Positions 8,480 through 18,979 of a stretch of 64,000 bases of DNA are shown one piece after another. The stretch lies in assembly GCF_002024165.1 (NCBI RefSeq), contig NZ_MWQN01000001.1:2666001-2730000 (forward strand), written 5' to 3'. A program made the translations under genes and the position numbers. The stretch comes from Embleya scabrispora. GTDB taxonomy: Bacteria > Actinomycetota > Actinomycetes > Streptomycetales > Streptomycetaceae. The first letter of the stretch is position 1, and each line of letters opens with the position of its first letter. The notes beneath the pieces are model-generated. The model was not told where the DNA came from. It saw only the letters and a program-made list of their open reading frames with translations, and ran no database searches.

Positions 8480-9419
8480 CGAAGCCTTCCCCGGTCAGGG
8501 CGACGAACGCGTCCTCCAGGGACGGCCGCGCGAGGGTGAACGAGCGGACCCGGATGTCGGCGCGCACCAGTGCCGCGCAGACCTCGTCCGGCTCCAGCGG
8601 GGGCGGATCGGCCTCCACTCCGTCGTCGGTGGTGACCACGTCGGTCGCGCCGAGCCGCCGCAACACCACGACCGCCGCCTCCGCGTCGGGAGTCGTGACG
8701 AGCAGCCGGGCCCGGGTGCCGGCGCGCAACGATTCGACGGTGCCCTGGGTGATCAGCCGCCCGTGGCTCATCACCGCGACGTCCGTGCACACCTGCTCGA
8801 TCTCGTCCAGCAGGTGCGAGGACAGGAACACCGTGGTGCCGTCCGCGGCCAACCCGCGGATAAGTGTGCGGATCTCGCGCATCCCCTGCGGGTCCAGGCC
8901 GTTGGTCGGCTCGTCCAGGACCAGCAGGTCGCGCGGGCGCAACAGCGCGGAGGCGATGCCGAGCCGCTGCTTCATGCCGAGCGAGTACGCCCGCGCCTTG
9001 CGGCCGGCCACCGCGGTCAGGCCGACCTTCGCCAACGCCGCGTCCACCCGGGCGCCGCGGGTCCGGGGGTCGGACGTGGGGTCGGCGGCGTCCAGCCGCT
9101 CCAGGTTCTGCCGACCGGTCAGGAAGCCGTAGTGGGCCGGGCCCTCGATCAGCGCGCCGACCCGGGGCAGGACCTGCCCGACGGCCCCCGGCATGGGGCC
9201 GTCGAGCAGGGTGACCGTGCCGCCGGTGGGCCGGATCAGCCCGAGCAGCATCCGGATGGTGGTGGTCTTGCCGGATCCGTTGGGCCCGAGGAACCCGAAG
9301 ACGGAGCCGGCGGGGACGGTCAGGTCGAGGCCGTCCACGGCGAGCCGGTCCCGGCCGTAGCGCTTGGACAGCCCCTCGGTACGGATCGCCGCGGTCCCGA
9401 CCGCCGTGGACGCGGTCAT
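8466..9419 (-). CDS. ABC transporter ATP-binding protein
   Basis: 317-aa ATPase of the multidrug/lipid-export (CcmA-like) group. Walker A GPNGSGKTTT is at residues 45-54. The signature motif is the variant YSLGMKQR, typical of ABC-2 partners, with Walker B LLVLDEPTNGLD and the H-loop FLSSHLLDE downstream. The C-terminal about 90 residues form the accessory region common in this subgroup. ATG 9419 overlaps the stop of the upstream lipoprotein-type gene by four bases (9416-9419), and its own end overlaps the permease start. Confidence 0.93.
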   Translation of the reverse strand: MTASTAVGTAAIRTEGLSKRYGRDRLAVDGLDLTVPAGSVFGFLGPNGSGKTTTIRMLLGLIRPTGGTVTLLDGPMPGAVGQVLPRVGALIEGPAHYGFLTGRQNLERLDAADPTSDPRTRGARVDAALAKVGLTAVAGRKARAYSLGMKQRLGIASALLRPRDLLVLDEPTNGLDPQGMREIRTLIRGLAADGTTVFLSSHLLDEIEQVCTDVAVMSHGRLITQGTVESLRAGTRARLLVTTPDAEAAVVVLRRLGATDVVTTDDGVEADPPPLEPDEVCAALVRADIRVRSFTLARPSLEDAFVALTGEGFDVTD

Positions 9420-10492
9420 CGCTGCGCCGCGATCCGCTGGAGCGTGTCCGCGTCGACCGCGCCGGCGAAGACCCGGCCCGAGTCGGTGGTCAACACGTTC
9501 AGCAGCCGGGTGTTGATCAGCGTCCCCCCCGGCACCGGCTTCCCCAGCTTGCCGAGCAGCCCGGTGACGTCCTTGCCGGCCTTGCCGGCCTTGCCCTCGG
9601 CTCCGGCGGGCAGTTCGACCACGGTGGTCCAGCCCTCGCCGAACAGACCCGGGGCGGGCCGCTCACCGTTCGGCGTCACCGGTGCGGTGGGCTTCCCGGG
9701 CGCCGCCTCGTGCGCCGGAGCCTCGGTGACCCGGGCGCCGGCCGGCGGCTTGAAGTCGAACGTGCCGGCGGCCGGCTTGTCGTAGGAGACCTCCTCGAAA
9801 CCGATGTCGACGGCCGGCTTGCCGCCCTTGACGGTGTCCACGGTGACCCGCAGCGGCACCCCGGTCTTCGCGTCCACGAACACCGTCGCGGCGGCGATCA
9901 GGCTGCCCTGGGCCCTGGGCGCGAAGCGCAGCTTGTACACGTCGTGCCCGGCGACCCGGGCGGTGCCGTCGACCCGGACGTCGGTGCTCGGGCCGACCAG
10001 GTCGAGCAGTTGGCGGGCCGCGTCCTGCGGGGTGGTCGGCACCAGCGACGCCACGTCGGGGCGCGTCGCGTCGACCGTGGCGTGCGTCACGGCGTGCGCG
10101 CGGCTGTCGTAGGTCCACACGTCGCGGCCGTTGTGCACGACGTTGTACTCGGACAGATCGGCCATGATGCCGATCCGCTGCCGGTCCGGGCCGTCCAGGG
10201 CCACCTGGAGCCTGTTGGTCCCCGAGAGCAGCGCCTGCGGGCCGCCGCCGCCCTTGCCCGGGACGGTCGGCAGGCCCAGGTCGGTGTCGATGCGGACGGT
10301 GCCGGTCAGCGCGTCGGCCCGAGCCGCGGCGACCTTGGCGACGAGTTGTTCGGCGGTGACGTCGGGCAGTGACGGTCGCCCGTCGTCGGCGAACGCGGCC
10401 GGTCCGATGGTGACCGCGCCGACGGTGGCGGCCGCGATCGCGGCCGGCACGGCGAAGCGCCACGGCACGGATCGGCGGGTGGTGCTGGTCAT
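9416..10492 (-). CDS. Exported LolA/DUF2092-like protein
   Basis: 358-aa secreted or membrane-anchored protein. The N-terminus has an Arg-rich start and one hydrophobic segment (FAVPAAIAAATVGAVTIGPA) ending AFADD, so it is a signal peptide without a lipobox. The body has the LolA-like beta-barrel pattern (DIWTYDSRA-type strand as RDVWTYDSRAHAVT, then VYKLRFAP, IAAATVFVDAKTGVPLRVTV and VDIGFEEVSYDKP). A short KAGKAGK repeat comes from a local DNA repeat near 9570. ATG 10492 follows a G-rich Shine-Dalgarno. It is first in an operon with the ABC ATPase and permease and may deliver a lipid or envelope substrate to the exporter. Confidence 0.8.
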   Translation of the reverse strand: MTSTTRRSVPWRFAVPAAIAAATVGAVTIGPAAFADDGRPSLPDVTAEQLVAKVAAARADALTGTVRIDTDLGLPTVPGKGGGGPQALLSGTNRLQVALDGPDRQRIGIMADLSEYNVVHNGRDVWTYDSRAHAVTHATVDATRPDVASLVPTTPQDAARQLLDLVGPSTDVRVDGTARVAGHDVYKLRFAPRAQGSLIAAATVFVDAKTGVPLRVTVDTVKGGKPAVDIGFEEVSYDKPAAGTFDFKPPAGARVTEAPAHEAAPGKPTAPVTPNGERPAPGLFGEGWTTVVELPAGAEGKAGKAGKDVTGLLGKLGKPVPGGTLINTRLLNVLTTDSGRVFAGAVDADTLQRIAAQR

Positions 10493-10513
10493 GACAGGTG
10501 CCCCCTGATGCGA

Positions 10514-10529
10514 GTGTCCAGTGCGACAC
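10514..10529. promoter_or_regulatory. Dyad upstream of the lipoprotein-ABC operon
   Basis: GTGTC-N6-GACAC at 10514-10529, enclosed by weaker TGATG/CATCA arms, 22 bp upstream of the operon's first start codon. A candidate operator or 5'-UTR hairpin; the binding protein is unknown. The rest of the gap to 10755 shows nothing recognisable. Confidence 0.3.
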
Positions 10530-10755
10530 ATCAAGAGGACCATCGGAGTCACCCGCCCGGCGTCGCCCGTACGTCACCGGAAAACGTCACCCTCGGGGCG
10601 CCCCGCGCCCGAAAGCCTGGGACTTCAAGCTGACCCACAACACCTCGCACTACTCCCGGGGGAGCAGTCGGGGTGTAATCCGCAGCCGTACACCAAAACG
10701 CAACGGGTGGGCGGGCGGGCAAACCGAACAACCGATACGCACCCGCGGCACGCCC

Positions 10756-11766
10756 CTAAGCGCTGCGCTCCACCACGAGTTCGCACAAAGAAGACAAAGC
10801 CCGCTTGGCGCTGCAATCCGGCAGGGGAGCCAAAACCTCCCGAGCCTCCTCGGCATAACGCCGGGTATCCTCACGGGCCTTGGCAAGCGCCGGATGCCCG
10901 CGCAGAAGCGACAGCGCCTCCGCGTGCTCGTCGTCGTCCGTGATCGGCCCGTCGAGCAGTTCGAGCAGGTGCCGATCCGCCGCCGGGGACGCGCCCGCCA
11001 CCCCCGCACGCAGGTGCAACACCGGCAGCGTCGGCACCCCTTCGCGCAGGTCGGTGCCCGGGGTCTTGCCCGACTCGGTCGCCTCGCTGGCGATGTCGAG
11101 TACGTCGTCGGCCAGTTGGAAGGCCACGCCGAACCGCTCGCCGTAGCGGGTCAGGATGTCCACCACGTGCTCGTCGGCGCCCGCGAACATCGCGCCGAAC
11201 TGCCCCGAGGCGGCGATCAGCGAGCCGGTCTTGTCCGCCATCACCGACAGGTAGTGCTCGACCGGGTCGTCGCCCATCGCCGGGCCGACCGTCTCGCGGA
11301 TCTGGCCGGTCACCAGTCGGGCGAACGCGCGGGCCTGGATCCGCACCGCCTCGTTGCCCAGGTCGGCGACGATCTCCGAGGCCCGGGCGAACAGGAAGTC
11401 GCCGGTCAGGATCGCCACCGAGTTGTCCCACCGGGAGTTCGCGCTGGGCGCCCCGCGCCGCAGCGGCGCCTCGTCCATCACGTCGTCGTGGTACAGCGTG
11501 GCCAGGTGCGTCAGTTCGCACACCACCGCCGCCGGCACCACGCCCGGGGCCTGCCAGTCGCCGAATTGGGCGGCGAGCAGCACCAGCAGGGGCCGGAACC
11601 GCTTGCCGCCCGCCTCGACGAGGTGTCGCGAGGTCTGCGTCAGGTAGGGGAACTCGCTCTTGGTGGCCGCCAGGAGCTCCTGCTCCACGGCGGCCATCCC
11701 CGCCCTGATGTCGGCGTCGAGAGTTTCGTCCGTGACGCTCAGCCCGAAGGGCCCCACGATCGCCAT
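10756..11766 (-). CDS. Polyprenyl diphosphate synthase (long chain, menaquinone tail)
   Basis: 336-aa trans-isoprenyl diphosphate synthase that extends farnesyl or geranylgeranyl diphosphate with IPP to make a long prenyl chain. The first Asp-rich motif is HDDVMDE (Asp94, Asp95, Asp98) and the second is QLADDVLD (Asp220, Asp221, Asp224); GGKRFRPLLV near residue 53 binds IPP. Chain length cannot be read from sequence, but the position beside nuo and in the neighbourhood of the menaquinone genes suggests the menaquinone side chain. ATG 11766 is chosen because family similarity starts at MAIVGPFG. It lies 43 bp downstream of nuoN on the same strand. Confidence 0.9.
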   Translation of the reverse strand: MAIVGPFGLSVTDETLDADIRAGMAAVEQELLAATKSEFPYLTQTSRHLVEAGGKRFRPLLVLLAAQFGDWQAPGVVPAAVVCELTHLATLYHDDVMDEAPLRRGAPSANSRWDNSVAILTGDFLFARASEIVADLGNEAVRIQARAFARLVTGQIRETVGPAMGDDPVEHYLSVMADKTGSLIAASGQFGAMFAGADEHVVDILTRYGERFGVAFQLADDVLDIASEATESGKTPGTDLREGVPTLPVLHLRAGVAGASPAADRHLLELLDGPITDDDEHAEALSLLRGHPALAKAREDTRRYAEEAREVLAPLPDCSAKRALSSLCELVVERSA

Positions 11767-11809
11767 GACGGTTCTCTCCTGTCGATCACGCAGAGTCTCT
11801 GCGTCGTGC

Positions 11810-13396
11810 TCAATGGACGAACAAGGCTGCCTTGTCCGCGAGGTCCAGTACCGGCTGCGGGAGGATGCCAAGGACCACGGTAACGGCTACCCCGAGCGCG
11901 ATGGCAGCGGTGGTCATCACGCTCGGTACGACGACCGTCGGACCGTCGGCCTTGGGCTCCGAGAAGAACATCAGCACGATGACCCGCACGTAGAAGAACG
12001 CGGCGATCGCGCTGCACAGCACACCGACCACCACGAGGCTGCCCGCACCGCCGCGCGCCGCCGCCTGGAAGACCGCGAACTTTCCGGCGAAACCGCTGGT
12101 CAGCGGGATGCCGGCAAAGGCGAGCAGGAACAGTGCGAACACTCCTGCGACCAGCGGGGAACGCCTGCCCAGGCCCGCCCAGTGGGACAGGTGCGTCGCC
12201 TCGCCGCGCGCGTCCCGTACCAGGGTGACCACCGCGAACGCACCCAGAGTGACGAATCCGTAGGCCACAAGGTAGAACATCGTGGACGACACGCCCGCGT
12301 CGTTCATCGCGATCATTCCGGTCAGGATGAAACCCGCGTGGGCGATCGACGAGTAGGCCAGCAGTCGCTTCACGTCGGTCTGGGTGATCGCGATGACCGC
12401 GCCCGCGACCATGGTCGCGATCGCGACGCCGATCATCACCGGCCGCCAGTCCCAGCGCATGCCGGGCAGCGCGACGTAGAAGAAGCGCATCATCGCGCCG
12501 AACGCCGCCACCTTGGTGGCCGCCGCCATGAACCCGGTGATCGGGGTCGGCGCGCCCTGGTACACATCCGGCGTCCAGGAGTGGAACGGCACCGCGCCGA
12601 CCTTGAACAGCAGGCCGACCGCCACCATCGCGAGCCCGATCAGCAACAGCGCGTCGTTGTCCATCGCGCCGGCCGAGGCCACCCCGATCTTGTCCAGCGA
12701 GACGCTGCCCGAGTAGCCGTAGAGCATGGCCACGCCGAACAGGAAGAACGCCGAGGAGAACGCGCCGAGCAGGAAGTACTTGAGCGCGGCCTCCTGGGAG
12801 AGCAGCCGGTTGCGCCGGGCCAGCCCGCACAGCAGGTAGAGCGGCAGGGACAGGATCTCCAGCGCGACGAACATCATCAGCAGGTCGTTCGCCGCCGGAA
12901 AGAGCAGCATGCCCACCAGCGAGAACATGGCCAGCGGGTAGACCTCGGTCTGCGTCCACCCGGCCGCCGCGGCGTCCTTCTCCTGCTGCGAGCCGGGCGC
13001 GGCCGCGGCCTGCGGGGCGAACGCGTCGCCGCCGGCCGGTTCCAGCTTGCGCTCGCCGATCAGCAGCACCGAGGCGATGCCGATCAGCAGCAGCGTGCCC
13101 TGGAGGAACAGCGAGGGGCCGTCGACGGCGATCGCGCCCATCGCGGTGATGCTGCCCCGGTGGTCGTCCGGCAGGTCCCGGGCCAGCCACACGATCGCGC
13201 CGAACGCGGCGATCATGCCGACCAGGGCCACGGTGAGCTGGGCGCGGTAGCGGGCCGGTCGGGGCAGGAACGCCTCGATCAGCACGCCGACCACGGCCAC
13301 GCCCGCGATGATCAGGACCGGCGAGAGCTTGCCGTACTCGATGGTGGGCGCGTCCACCTTCGTCACGGCGAGCGTTGCCGTTGCGGCGGTGCTCAT
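11810..13396 (-). CDS. nuoN: NADH-quinone oxidoreductase subunit N
   Basis: 528-aa antiporter-like membrane subunit of complex I, one of the three proton-pumping subunits (L, M, N). The helices contain LEILSLPLYLLCGLARRNRL (the family Glu in TM5), EAALKYFLLGAFSSAFFLFG and the pump lysine region LFKVGAVPFHSWTPDVYQGA. ATG 13396 is two bases after the nuoM stop, with GGAGG upstream. The frame stays open far upstream through nuoM in another frame, but that extension is not coding. It is the last gene of the nuo operon. Confidence 0.96.
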   Translation of the reverse strand: MSTAATATLAVTKVDAPTIEYGKLSPVLIIAGVAVVGVLIEAFLPRPARYRAQLTVALVGMIAAFGAIVWLARDLPDDHRGSITAMGAIAVDGPSLFLQGTLLLIGIASVLLIGERKLEPAGGDAFAPQAAAAPGSQQEKDAAAAGWTQTEVYPLAMFSLVGMLLFPAANDLLMMFVALEILSLPLYLLCGLARRNRLLSQEAALKYFLLGAFSSAFFLFGVAMLYGYSGSVSLDKIGVASAGAMDNDALLLIGLAMVAVGLLFKVGAVPFHSWTPDVYQGAPTPITGFMAAATKVAAFGAMMRFFYVALPGMRWDWRPVMIGVAIATMVAGAVIAITQTDVKRLLAYSSIAHAGFILTGMIAMNDAGVSSTMFYLVAYGFVTLGAFAVVTLVRDARGEATHLSHWAGLGRRSPLVAGVFALFLLAFAGIPLTSGFAGKFAVFQAAARGGAGSLVVVGVLCSAIAAFFYVRVIVLMFFSEPKADGPTVVVPSVMTTAAIALGVAVTVVLGILPQPVLDLADKAALFVH

Positions 13397-13398
13397 GC

Positions 13399-15036
13399 TC
13401 ACTTGGAGCCTCCAGTGGTGTGCGCCTCGGTGCCCGCGGCCTGTTCGATGGGCTTGGTGGGCGCCGGGTCCTTCTGCTCCACCCGGCTGAGCGTGTGGTC
13501 CACGGCCGGATTCACCGCGTCGAGCACCGGCTTCGGGTAGACGCCGAGCACGAGCAGGAACGCGATCAGCGGTACCACGACCGCCAGTTCGCGCGGCACC
13601 AGGTCGCGAAGCTTCTCGTTCCCGGGCCGGATCGGACCGGTCATCGTGCGTTGGTACAGGACGAGCACGTACAGGGCGGCGAGCACGATGCCCGTGGTGG
13701 CGAAGATCGCGGCCACCTTGTACTTCGTGAACGCGCCCACCAGCACCAGGAACTCGCTGACGAACGGGGCGAGTCCCGGCATCGACAGGGTCGCGAGTCC
13801 GGCCACCAGGAACGTGCCCGCGAGGATGGGGGCGACCTTTTGCACGCCGCCGAAGTCGGCGATCGTCTTGCTGCCGCGGCGCGAGATCAGGAAGCCCGCG
13901 ATCAGCAGCAGGGCCGCGGTGGAGAAGCCGTGGTTGACCATGTACAGCGTCGCGCCCGACTGACCCTGACTGGTCATCACGAAGATGCCCAGGATGATGA
14001 AGCCGAAGTGCGAGATGGACGTGTACGCGATCAGTCGCTTGATGTCGGTCTGGCCGACCGCGAGCAGCGCGCCGTAGATGATCCCGATCACCGCGAGGGT
14101 GATCACCGCCGGGGCGAAGTACTTCGACGCGTCCGGGAAGATCTCCAGGCAGAACCGGAGCATCGCGAACGTGCCGACCTTGTCCACCATCGCGGTCACC
14201 AGGACCGCGACACCGGGGGTGGCCTCGGTCATGGTGTCCGGCAGCCAGGTGTGGAACGGCCACAGCGGGGCCTTGATCGCGAACGCGAACATGAAGCCCA
14301 GGAACAGCGCCTTCTCCGCGGTCGGGTCGATGTCGAGCTGACCGGTGGCGACCGCCTGCGAGATCTTCACGAAGTCGAAGGTGCCGTGCCCGTCGACGCC
14401 GATGCCCTGGTTGGCGGTGGCCACGTACAGGCCCACCACCGCGGCCAGCATGACCAGGCCGCCGAGCAGGTTGTACAGCAGGAACTTGACCGCCGCGTAG
14501 GAGCGTTGCGCGCCGCCGAAGCCGCCGATCAGGAAGTACATCGGGATCAGCATGGCTTCGAAGAAGACGTAGAACATGAACACGTCGGTGGCCGCGAAGG
14601 ACACCACGACCATCGCCTCGACCAGCAGCATCAGCGCGAAGAACGCGTGCGTGCCGCGCGGCGCGGGCCGGCCCGTGCCCGCCGTGCCGTCGGCGCCCAC
14701 CGGCGCCTCGTCCGCGTCGTGCCACGAGGCCAGGATCAGCAGCGGCATCAGCACCGCGGTGAGCAGGATCAGCACCAGGCCGATCCCGTCCACGCCCAGC
14801 GACCAGCGCACCCCGAACGAGGAGATCCAGCTGTAGCTCTCGGTGATCTGGAAACGTCCGCCGTCGTTGTCGAACCTGGTCGCCACCACCACGGCGACGG
14901 CCAGCGTGAGCAGGCTGAACAGCAGCGCCACGTTCTTGGCGAGCCTGCGTTTGCCGGCCGGTACGGCGGCGACGCACAGGCCGCCGACGAACGGCAGCGC
15001 CGCGAGCGTCGTCAGCCAGGGAAAGTGGCCGTTCAT
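13399..15036 (-). CDS. nuoM: NADH-quinone oxidoreductase subunit M
   Basis: 545-aa antiporter-like subunit of complex I with about 14 transmembrane helices. Conserved landmarks are FEAMLIPMYFLIGGFGG, FLLYNLLGGLVMLAAVVGLY, AIKAPLWPFHTWLPDTMTEA (pump lysine and the discontinuous helix) and the DIKRLIAYTSISHFGFIILG helix. The C-terminus has a charged Pro/Thr/Glu tail after the last helix. ATG 15036 lies 64 bp after the nuoL stop, the widest internal gap in the operon after nuoA-nuoB. Confidence 0.96.
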   Translation of the reverse strand: MNGHFPWLTTLAALPFVGGLCVAAVPAGKRRLAKNVALLFSLLTLAVAVVVATRFDNDGGRFQITESYSWISSFGVRWSLGVDGIGLVLILLTAVLMPLLILASWHDADEAPVGADGTAGTGRPAPRGTHAFFALMLLVEAMVVVSFAATDVFMFYVFFEAMLIPMYFLIGGFGGAQRSYAAVKFLLYNLLGGLVMLAAVVGLYVATANQGIGVDGHGTFDFVKISQAVATGQLDIDPTAEKALFLGFMFAFAIKAPLWPFHTWLPDTMTEATPGVAVLVTAMVDKVGTFAMLRFCLEIFPDASKYFAPAVITLAVIGIIYGALLAVGQTDIKRLIAYTSISHFGFIILGIFVMTSQGQSGATLYMVNHGFSTAALLLIAGFLISRRGSKTIADFGGVQKVAPILAGTFLVAGLATLSMPGLAPFVSEFLVLVGAFTKYKVAAIFATTGIVLAALYVLVLYQRTMTGPIRPGNEKLRDLVPRELAVVVPLIAFLLVLGVYPKPVLDAVNPAVDHTLSRVEQKDPAPTKPIEQAAGTEAHTTGGSK

Positions 15037-15100
15037 CGAAGTCCCTCCGCCTGGACGCCTACCGTGTGGGCGATCCGAATTCGGGTCGGCATCGTCGTCA

Positions 15101-17095
15101 TCACGCCATCCGAGCCATCAGCGTGCAGGCCACGACCAGCAGCGTGCCGCCGAACATGGACAGCGCGTACGTGCGGACGAATCCGGTCTGTACCCGGCGC
15201 ACCCGCGCCGAGGTGCCGCCGACGAAGGCCGCGAGGCCGCCGACGAATCCGTCCACGCCCTTGTTGTCGAACCACACGAGCAGGCGGGTCAGATACTGCC
15301 CGGGCCGCATGACCAGGCCCTCGTTGATCGCGTCCTGGTACAGGTCGCGGCGGGCCGCCGCGGTGACCGGGCTCGCCGCCGGCGCCACCGAGGGCACCTC
15401 GCGGCGGGCGTACTGGAGGTAGGCGACCGCCGTGCCCAGCGCGACCATCGCGATCGCCATGCCGGTCACCGCCCACTCGCTCATCGGCAGGTCGCCGTGC
15501 GAGAAGCCGGTGACGGGGGTCAGCCACTTCACGAACGAGTCGTTCAGCGCGAACAGGCCGCCGGCGAACACCGATCCGAAGGCGAGCAGGATCATCGGAC
15601 CGGTCATCGAGACCGGCGACTCGTGCGGGTGCGGCTCGTGCCAGTCGGCCGGGGCGCCCGCGGGCGCCTCCTTCCAGCGTTCCTTGCCGAAGAACGTCAT
15701 CAGCATCACGCGCGTCATGTAGTACGCGGTGAGTCCGGCCGCCAGCAGGGTGACCGCGCCCAGGATCCAGCCGGAGGTGCCGCCCTTGGCGAACGCCGCC
15801 TCGATGATCTTGTCCTTGGAGAAGAACCCGGACAGCAGCGGGAATCCGATGATCGCCAGATAGCCGAGGCCGAAGGTGACGAAGGTGATCGGCATGTACT
15901 TGCGCAGGCCGCCGTAGCGGCGCATGTCCACCTCGTCGTTCATGCCGTGCATGACCGAGCCCGCGCCGAGGAACAGCCCGGCCTTGAAGAAGCCGTGCGT
16001 GACCAGGTGCATGATCGCGAACGCGTAGCCGATCGGACCCAGGCCGGCGGCCAGGATCATGTAGCCGATCTGGCTCATCGTGGAGGCGGCCAGCGCCTTC
16101 TTGATGTCGTCCTTCGCGCAACCCACGATCGCCCCGAACAGCACGGTGATCGCGCCCACGATGGTGACCGCGAGTTGGGCGTCGGGCGAGGCGTTGAAGA
16201 TCTCCGCCGAGCGGGTGATCAGGTACACGCCGGCGGTGACCATGGTCGCCGCGTGGATCAGCGCGGAGACCGGGGTCGGACCCTCCATCGCGTCGCCGAG
16301 CCAGGCCTGGAGCGGGAATTGCGCCGACTTGCCGCAGGCGGCAAGGAGCAGCATCAGGCCGATCGCGGTCATCGTGCCGTCGCTCGCACTCGCGCTGCCG
16401 CCGAGCACGTCCGCGAAGGAGAAGGTGCCGAACGTGGTGAACATCAGGAAGATCGCCACGGCCAGACCGAAGTCGCCGACGCGGTTCATGATGAACGCCT
16501 TCTTGGCGGCGGTCGCGGCGCTCGGCTTGTGCTGCCAGAACCCGATCAGCAGGTAGGAGGCGAGCCCGACGCCCTCCCAACCGACGTACAGCAGGAGGTA
16601 GTTGTTCGCCAGCACCAGCAGCAGCATCGCCGCGACGAACAGGTTCAGGTAGGCGAAGAAGCGCCGACGGTTCTCGTCGTGCGCCATGTAGCCGATCGAG
16701 TAGATGTGGATCAGCGAGCCCACACCGGTGATCAGCAGCACGAACACCATGGACAACTGGTCCAGGTGCAGGCCGATGTCGGCCTGGAACTCGTTGACCG
16801 GCGCCCAGGTCCACAGGTGCTGGTCCACCGAGCGACCGGTGCCGGACTTGTCGAGCATGGTCACGAACATCAGCACACCGACCACGAACGACCCGAGGGC
16901 GAGCGCGGTGGCGAGGATGTGTCCGAAGGGGTTGGTCCGCTTGCCGCCGACCAGCAGCAACACCGCGCCGAGCAACGGCAGTCCGACGACCAGCCACAGC
17001 GCCGAGAAGGCACCGGAGGCGGCCGTGGAGTGCAGCCCGCCGCCGCCCTCGTTGGCGAGCAGGGCGCCGGAGGCCAGGGAGGAGGTTTCGATCAC
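15101..17095 (-). CDS. nuoL: NADH-quinone oxidoreductase subunit L
   Basis: 664-aa largest antiporter-like subunit, carrying the long lateral helix at the C-terminus in characterised complexes. Seen: [60 protein letters not shown] (pump lysine region) and [23 protein letters not shown] 17095 follows the nuoK stop by 10 bases. Length and motif order match full-length actinobacterial NuoL. Confidence 0.96.
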   Translation of the reverse strand: MIETSSLASGALLANEGGGGLHSTAASGAFSALWLVVGLPLLGAVLLLVGGKRTNPFGHILATALALGSFVVGVLMFVTMLDKSGTGRSVDQHLWTWAPVNEFQADIGLHLDQLSMVFVLLITGVGSLIHIYSIGYMAHDENRRRFFAYLNLFVAAMLLLVLANNYLLLYVGWEGVGLASYLLIGFWQHKPSAATAAKKAFIMNRVGDFGLAVAIFLMFTTFGTFSFADVLGGSASASDGTMTAIGLMLLLAACGKSAQFPLQAWLGDAMEGPTPVSALIHAATMVTAGVYLITRSAEIFNASPDAQLAVTIVGAITVLFGAIVGCAKDDIKKALAASTMSQIGYMILAAGLGPIGYAFAIMHLVTHGFFKAGLFLGAGSVMHGMNDEVDMRRYGGLRKYMPITFVTFGLGYLAIIGFPLLSGFFSKDKIIEAAFAKGGTSGWILGAVTLLAAGLTAYYMTRVMLMTFFGKERWKEAPAGAPADWHEPHPHESPVSMTGPMILLAFGSVFAGGLFALNDSFVKWLTPVTGFSHGDLPMSEWAVTGMAIAMVALGTAVAYLQYARREVPSVAPAASPVTAAARRDLYQDAINEGLVMRPGQYLTRLLVWFDNKGVDGFVGGLAAFVGGTSARVRRVQTGFVRTYALSMFGGTLLVVACTLMARMA

Positions 17096-17105
17096 CGGTT
17101 CCGAC

Positions 17106-17405
17106 CTACCACTTCATGAGGCTGGCGTCGTCGACCGAGGCCGAACGGCGGCTGCGGAAGATGGCGATGATGATGGACAGTCCGACCACGACCTCGCACG
17201 CGGCGACGACCATCGTGAAGAACGCGATGATCTGGCCGTCGAGGTTGTCGTGCATGCGGCCGAACGTCACGAACGCGAGATTGCAGGCGTTCAGCATCAG
17301 TTCGACGCACATGAACACGACGATCGCGTTGCGCCGGAGCAGCACCCCGGCCGCGCCGATGGTGAACAACAGCGCGGACAGGTACAGGTAGTTCACCGGG
17401 TTCAC
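17106..17405 (-). CDS. nuoK: NADH-quinone oxidoreductase subunit K
   Basis: 99-aa three-helix membrane subunit that lines the proton path next to NuoN. It contains the conserved membrane glutamate in [17 protein letters not shown] and a second in [19 protein letters not shown]. The start is GTG 17405 ([12 protein letters not shown]), preceded by AAGGAGGGG, and it overlaps the nuoJ stop by four bases (GTGA). The longer open frame to 17531 is the nuoJ tail read in another frame. Confidence 0.96.
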   Translation of the reverse strand: MNPVNYLYLSALLFTIGAAGVLLRRNAIVVFMCVELMLNACNLAFVTFGRMHDNLDGQIIAFFTMVVAACEVVVGLSIIIAIFRSRRSASVDDASLMKW

Positions 17406-18394
17406 GAGCGCCCCTCCTTCGAACCGGCGCCGGCGCCGACCTCGTCGCCCGAGCCCGGGTCGGGGTCCTCGTGCTCGTGGCGGGCGGTGGGCACCGGCGC
17501 GGACGCGGGCGCGTCCGACTCGTCCGGCCACGCCTCGTCGTCATCGTCGGCACCCGCGCTCTCCAACGCGGCCACGCTGTGCACGGCCTCGGCGCTGACG
17601 TCGCGGATCTGACCGCGCGCCCGCAGCGTGCCGTTGACCGACAACTCCGAGATGCTGCCGTCGGGGAGCAGCGCGGGTACGTCCACCGCGTTGTGCCGGG
17701 CGTACACCCCGGGCGTGGGCAGCGGGGCGACCTGCTTGTTGTCCCGCACCCGCTCCTCGGACAACTCGCGCTGGGTCTTGCGCGGCACCAGGCGCTCGCG
17801 GTGCGCGAGCACCATCGCGCCGACCGCCGCGGTGATCAGCAGCGCGCTGGTCATCTCGAAGGCCCAGATGTACTTGGTGAAGATCTGGTGCGCCAGGCCC
17901 TGCACGTTGCCCTGGGAGACCGCGCGCAGCGCCTCCTCGTCGGTCTCCGCCGGATACACCGGGCGGCTGCCGGCCGACTTGGTCGCCAGCGCGGTGAAGT
18001 GGGTGATCGAGGCGTTGGCGATGGCCGACGTAAGCAGGATGCCGAAGCCCAGGCCGAGCCCGGCGGCGGCGATCCGCTGACCCTTGAGGGTCTCCTTGAG
18101 CGAGTCCACCGAGGAGACGCCGACCAGCATCAGCACGAACAGGAACAACATCATGATCGCGCCGGTGTACACCACGATCTGCACGATGCCCAGGAACACC
18201 GCGCCCTGGGCCAGGTAGAAGATCGCCAGGCACATCATCGTGGTGACCAGCGCGAGCGCGCTGTGCACCGCCTTCTTCATGAAGACGGTCGCCAGGGCGC
18301 CGATCAGCGCGACGGCCGCGAGCACCCAGAACTGCAGCGCCTCGCCGGTGGAGGTCTTGGTGACCTCGGCCGCGAAGTCCATTCCGGGGCTCAT
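17402..18394 (-). CDS. nuoJ: NADH-quinone oxidoreductase subunit J
   Basis: 330-aa subunit of the membrane arm. The first about 200 residues hold five helices, including the pi-bulge helix region [20 protein letters not shown], and a loop before [20 protein letters not shown]. Beyond residue 230 there is a long hydrophilic tail rich in Asp, Glu and Pro ([18 protein letters not shown]) that NuoJ of other phyla lacks. The start ATG 18394 overlaps the nuoI stop (18391-18394) by four bases. Confidence 0.95.
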   Translation of the reverse strand: MSPGMDFAAEVTKTSTGEALQFWVLAAVALIGALATVFMKKAVHSALALVTTMMCLAIFYLAQGAVFLGIVQIVVYTGAIMMLFLFVLMLVGVSSVDSLKETLKGQRIAAAGLGLGFGILLTSAIANASITHFTALATKSAGSRPVYPAETDEEALRAVSQGNVQGLAHQIFTKYIWAFEMTSALLITAAVGAMVLAHRERLVPRKTQRELSEERVRDNKQVAPLPTPGVYARHNAVDVPALLPDGSISELSVNGTLRARGQIRDVSAEAVHSVAALESAGADDDDEAWPDESDAPASAPVPTARHEHEDPDPGSGDEVGAGAGSKEGRS

Positions 18395-18975
18395 CGGCCC
18401 GCCTCCGTCCCCTGCGCGCCCGCCTCGGCCGGCTCACCGGACCGTCCCTGGGTCACCGTGCCGGGTGCGGCGCCGGTGACCTTGCCCAGGTAGTAGTCGG
18501 TGTCGGTGGTGCCCGGGTACATCTCGTGCGGCGCGGGAACCATGCCCTCGTACAGCGGCGCGAGCAGCTGTTCCTTGGTGAAGATCAGGCTCGCCCGGCT
18601 GGTGTCGGCGAGCTCGAACTCGTTGGTCATGGTGAGCGCCCGGGTCGGGCACGCCTCGATGCACAGACCGCAGAAGATGCAGCGCAGGTAGTTGATCTGG
18701 TAGTTGCGGCCGTACCGCTCACCGGGCGAGAAACGTTCCTCGTCGGTGTTGTCGGCACCCTCCACGAAGATCGCGTCGGCGGGACACGCCCACGCGCACA
18801 GTTCGCAGCCGATGCACTTCTCCAGGCCGTCGGCGTACCGGTTGAGCTGGTGCCGGCCGTGGAATCGCGGTGCGGTGACCTTCTTCTCGTACGGGTAGTA
18901 CTCGGTGTTCGCCTTCTTGAACATCGTCGCGAAGGTGACACCGAACCCCGCGACCGGTCCGAGGAACTTGGGCAC
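18391..18975 (-). CDS. nuoI: NADH-quinone oxidoreductase subunit I
   Basis: 194-aa iron-sulfur subunit of the connecting arm. Two 4Fe-4S sites are clear: [12 protein letters not shown] (Cys 54, 57, 60, 64) and [12 protein letters not shown] (Cys 99, 102, 105, 109), which hold clusters N6a and N6b in characterised complex I. The C-terminal 60 residues after YLGKVTG form a variable tail. It follows nuoH by four bases and overlaps nuoJ. Confidence 0.97.
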   Translation of the reverse strand: MPKFLGPVAGFGVTFATMFKKANTEYYPYEKKVTAPRFHGRHQLNRYADGLEKCIGCELCAWACPADAIFVEGADNTDEERFSPGERYGRNYQINYLRCIFCGLCIEACPTRALTMTNEFELADTSRASLIFTKEQLLAPLYEGMVPAPHEMYPGTTDTDYYLGKVTGAAPGTVTQGRSGEPAEAGAQGTEAGR

Positions 18976-18979
18976 GGGT

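Noticed and set aside
11810-14977. Apparent 1055-aa NuoM-NuoN fusion
   Set aside because: The upstream half is a shadow of nuoM in another frame, and nuoN starts at 13396 with its own ribosome-binding site.
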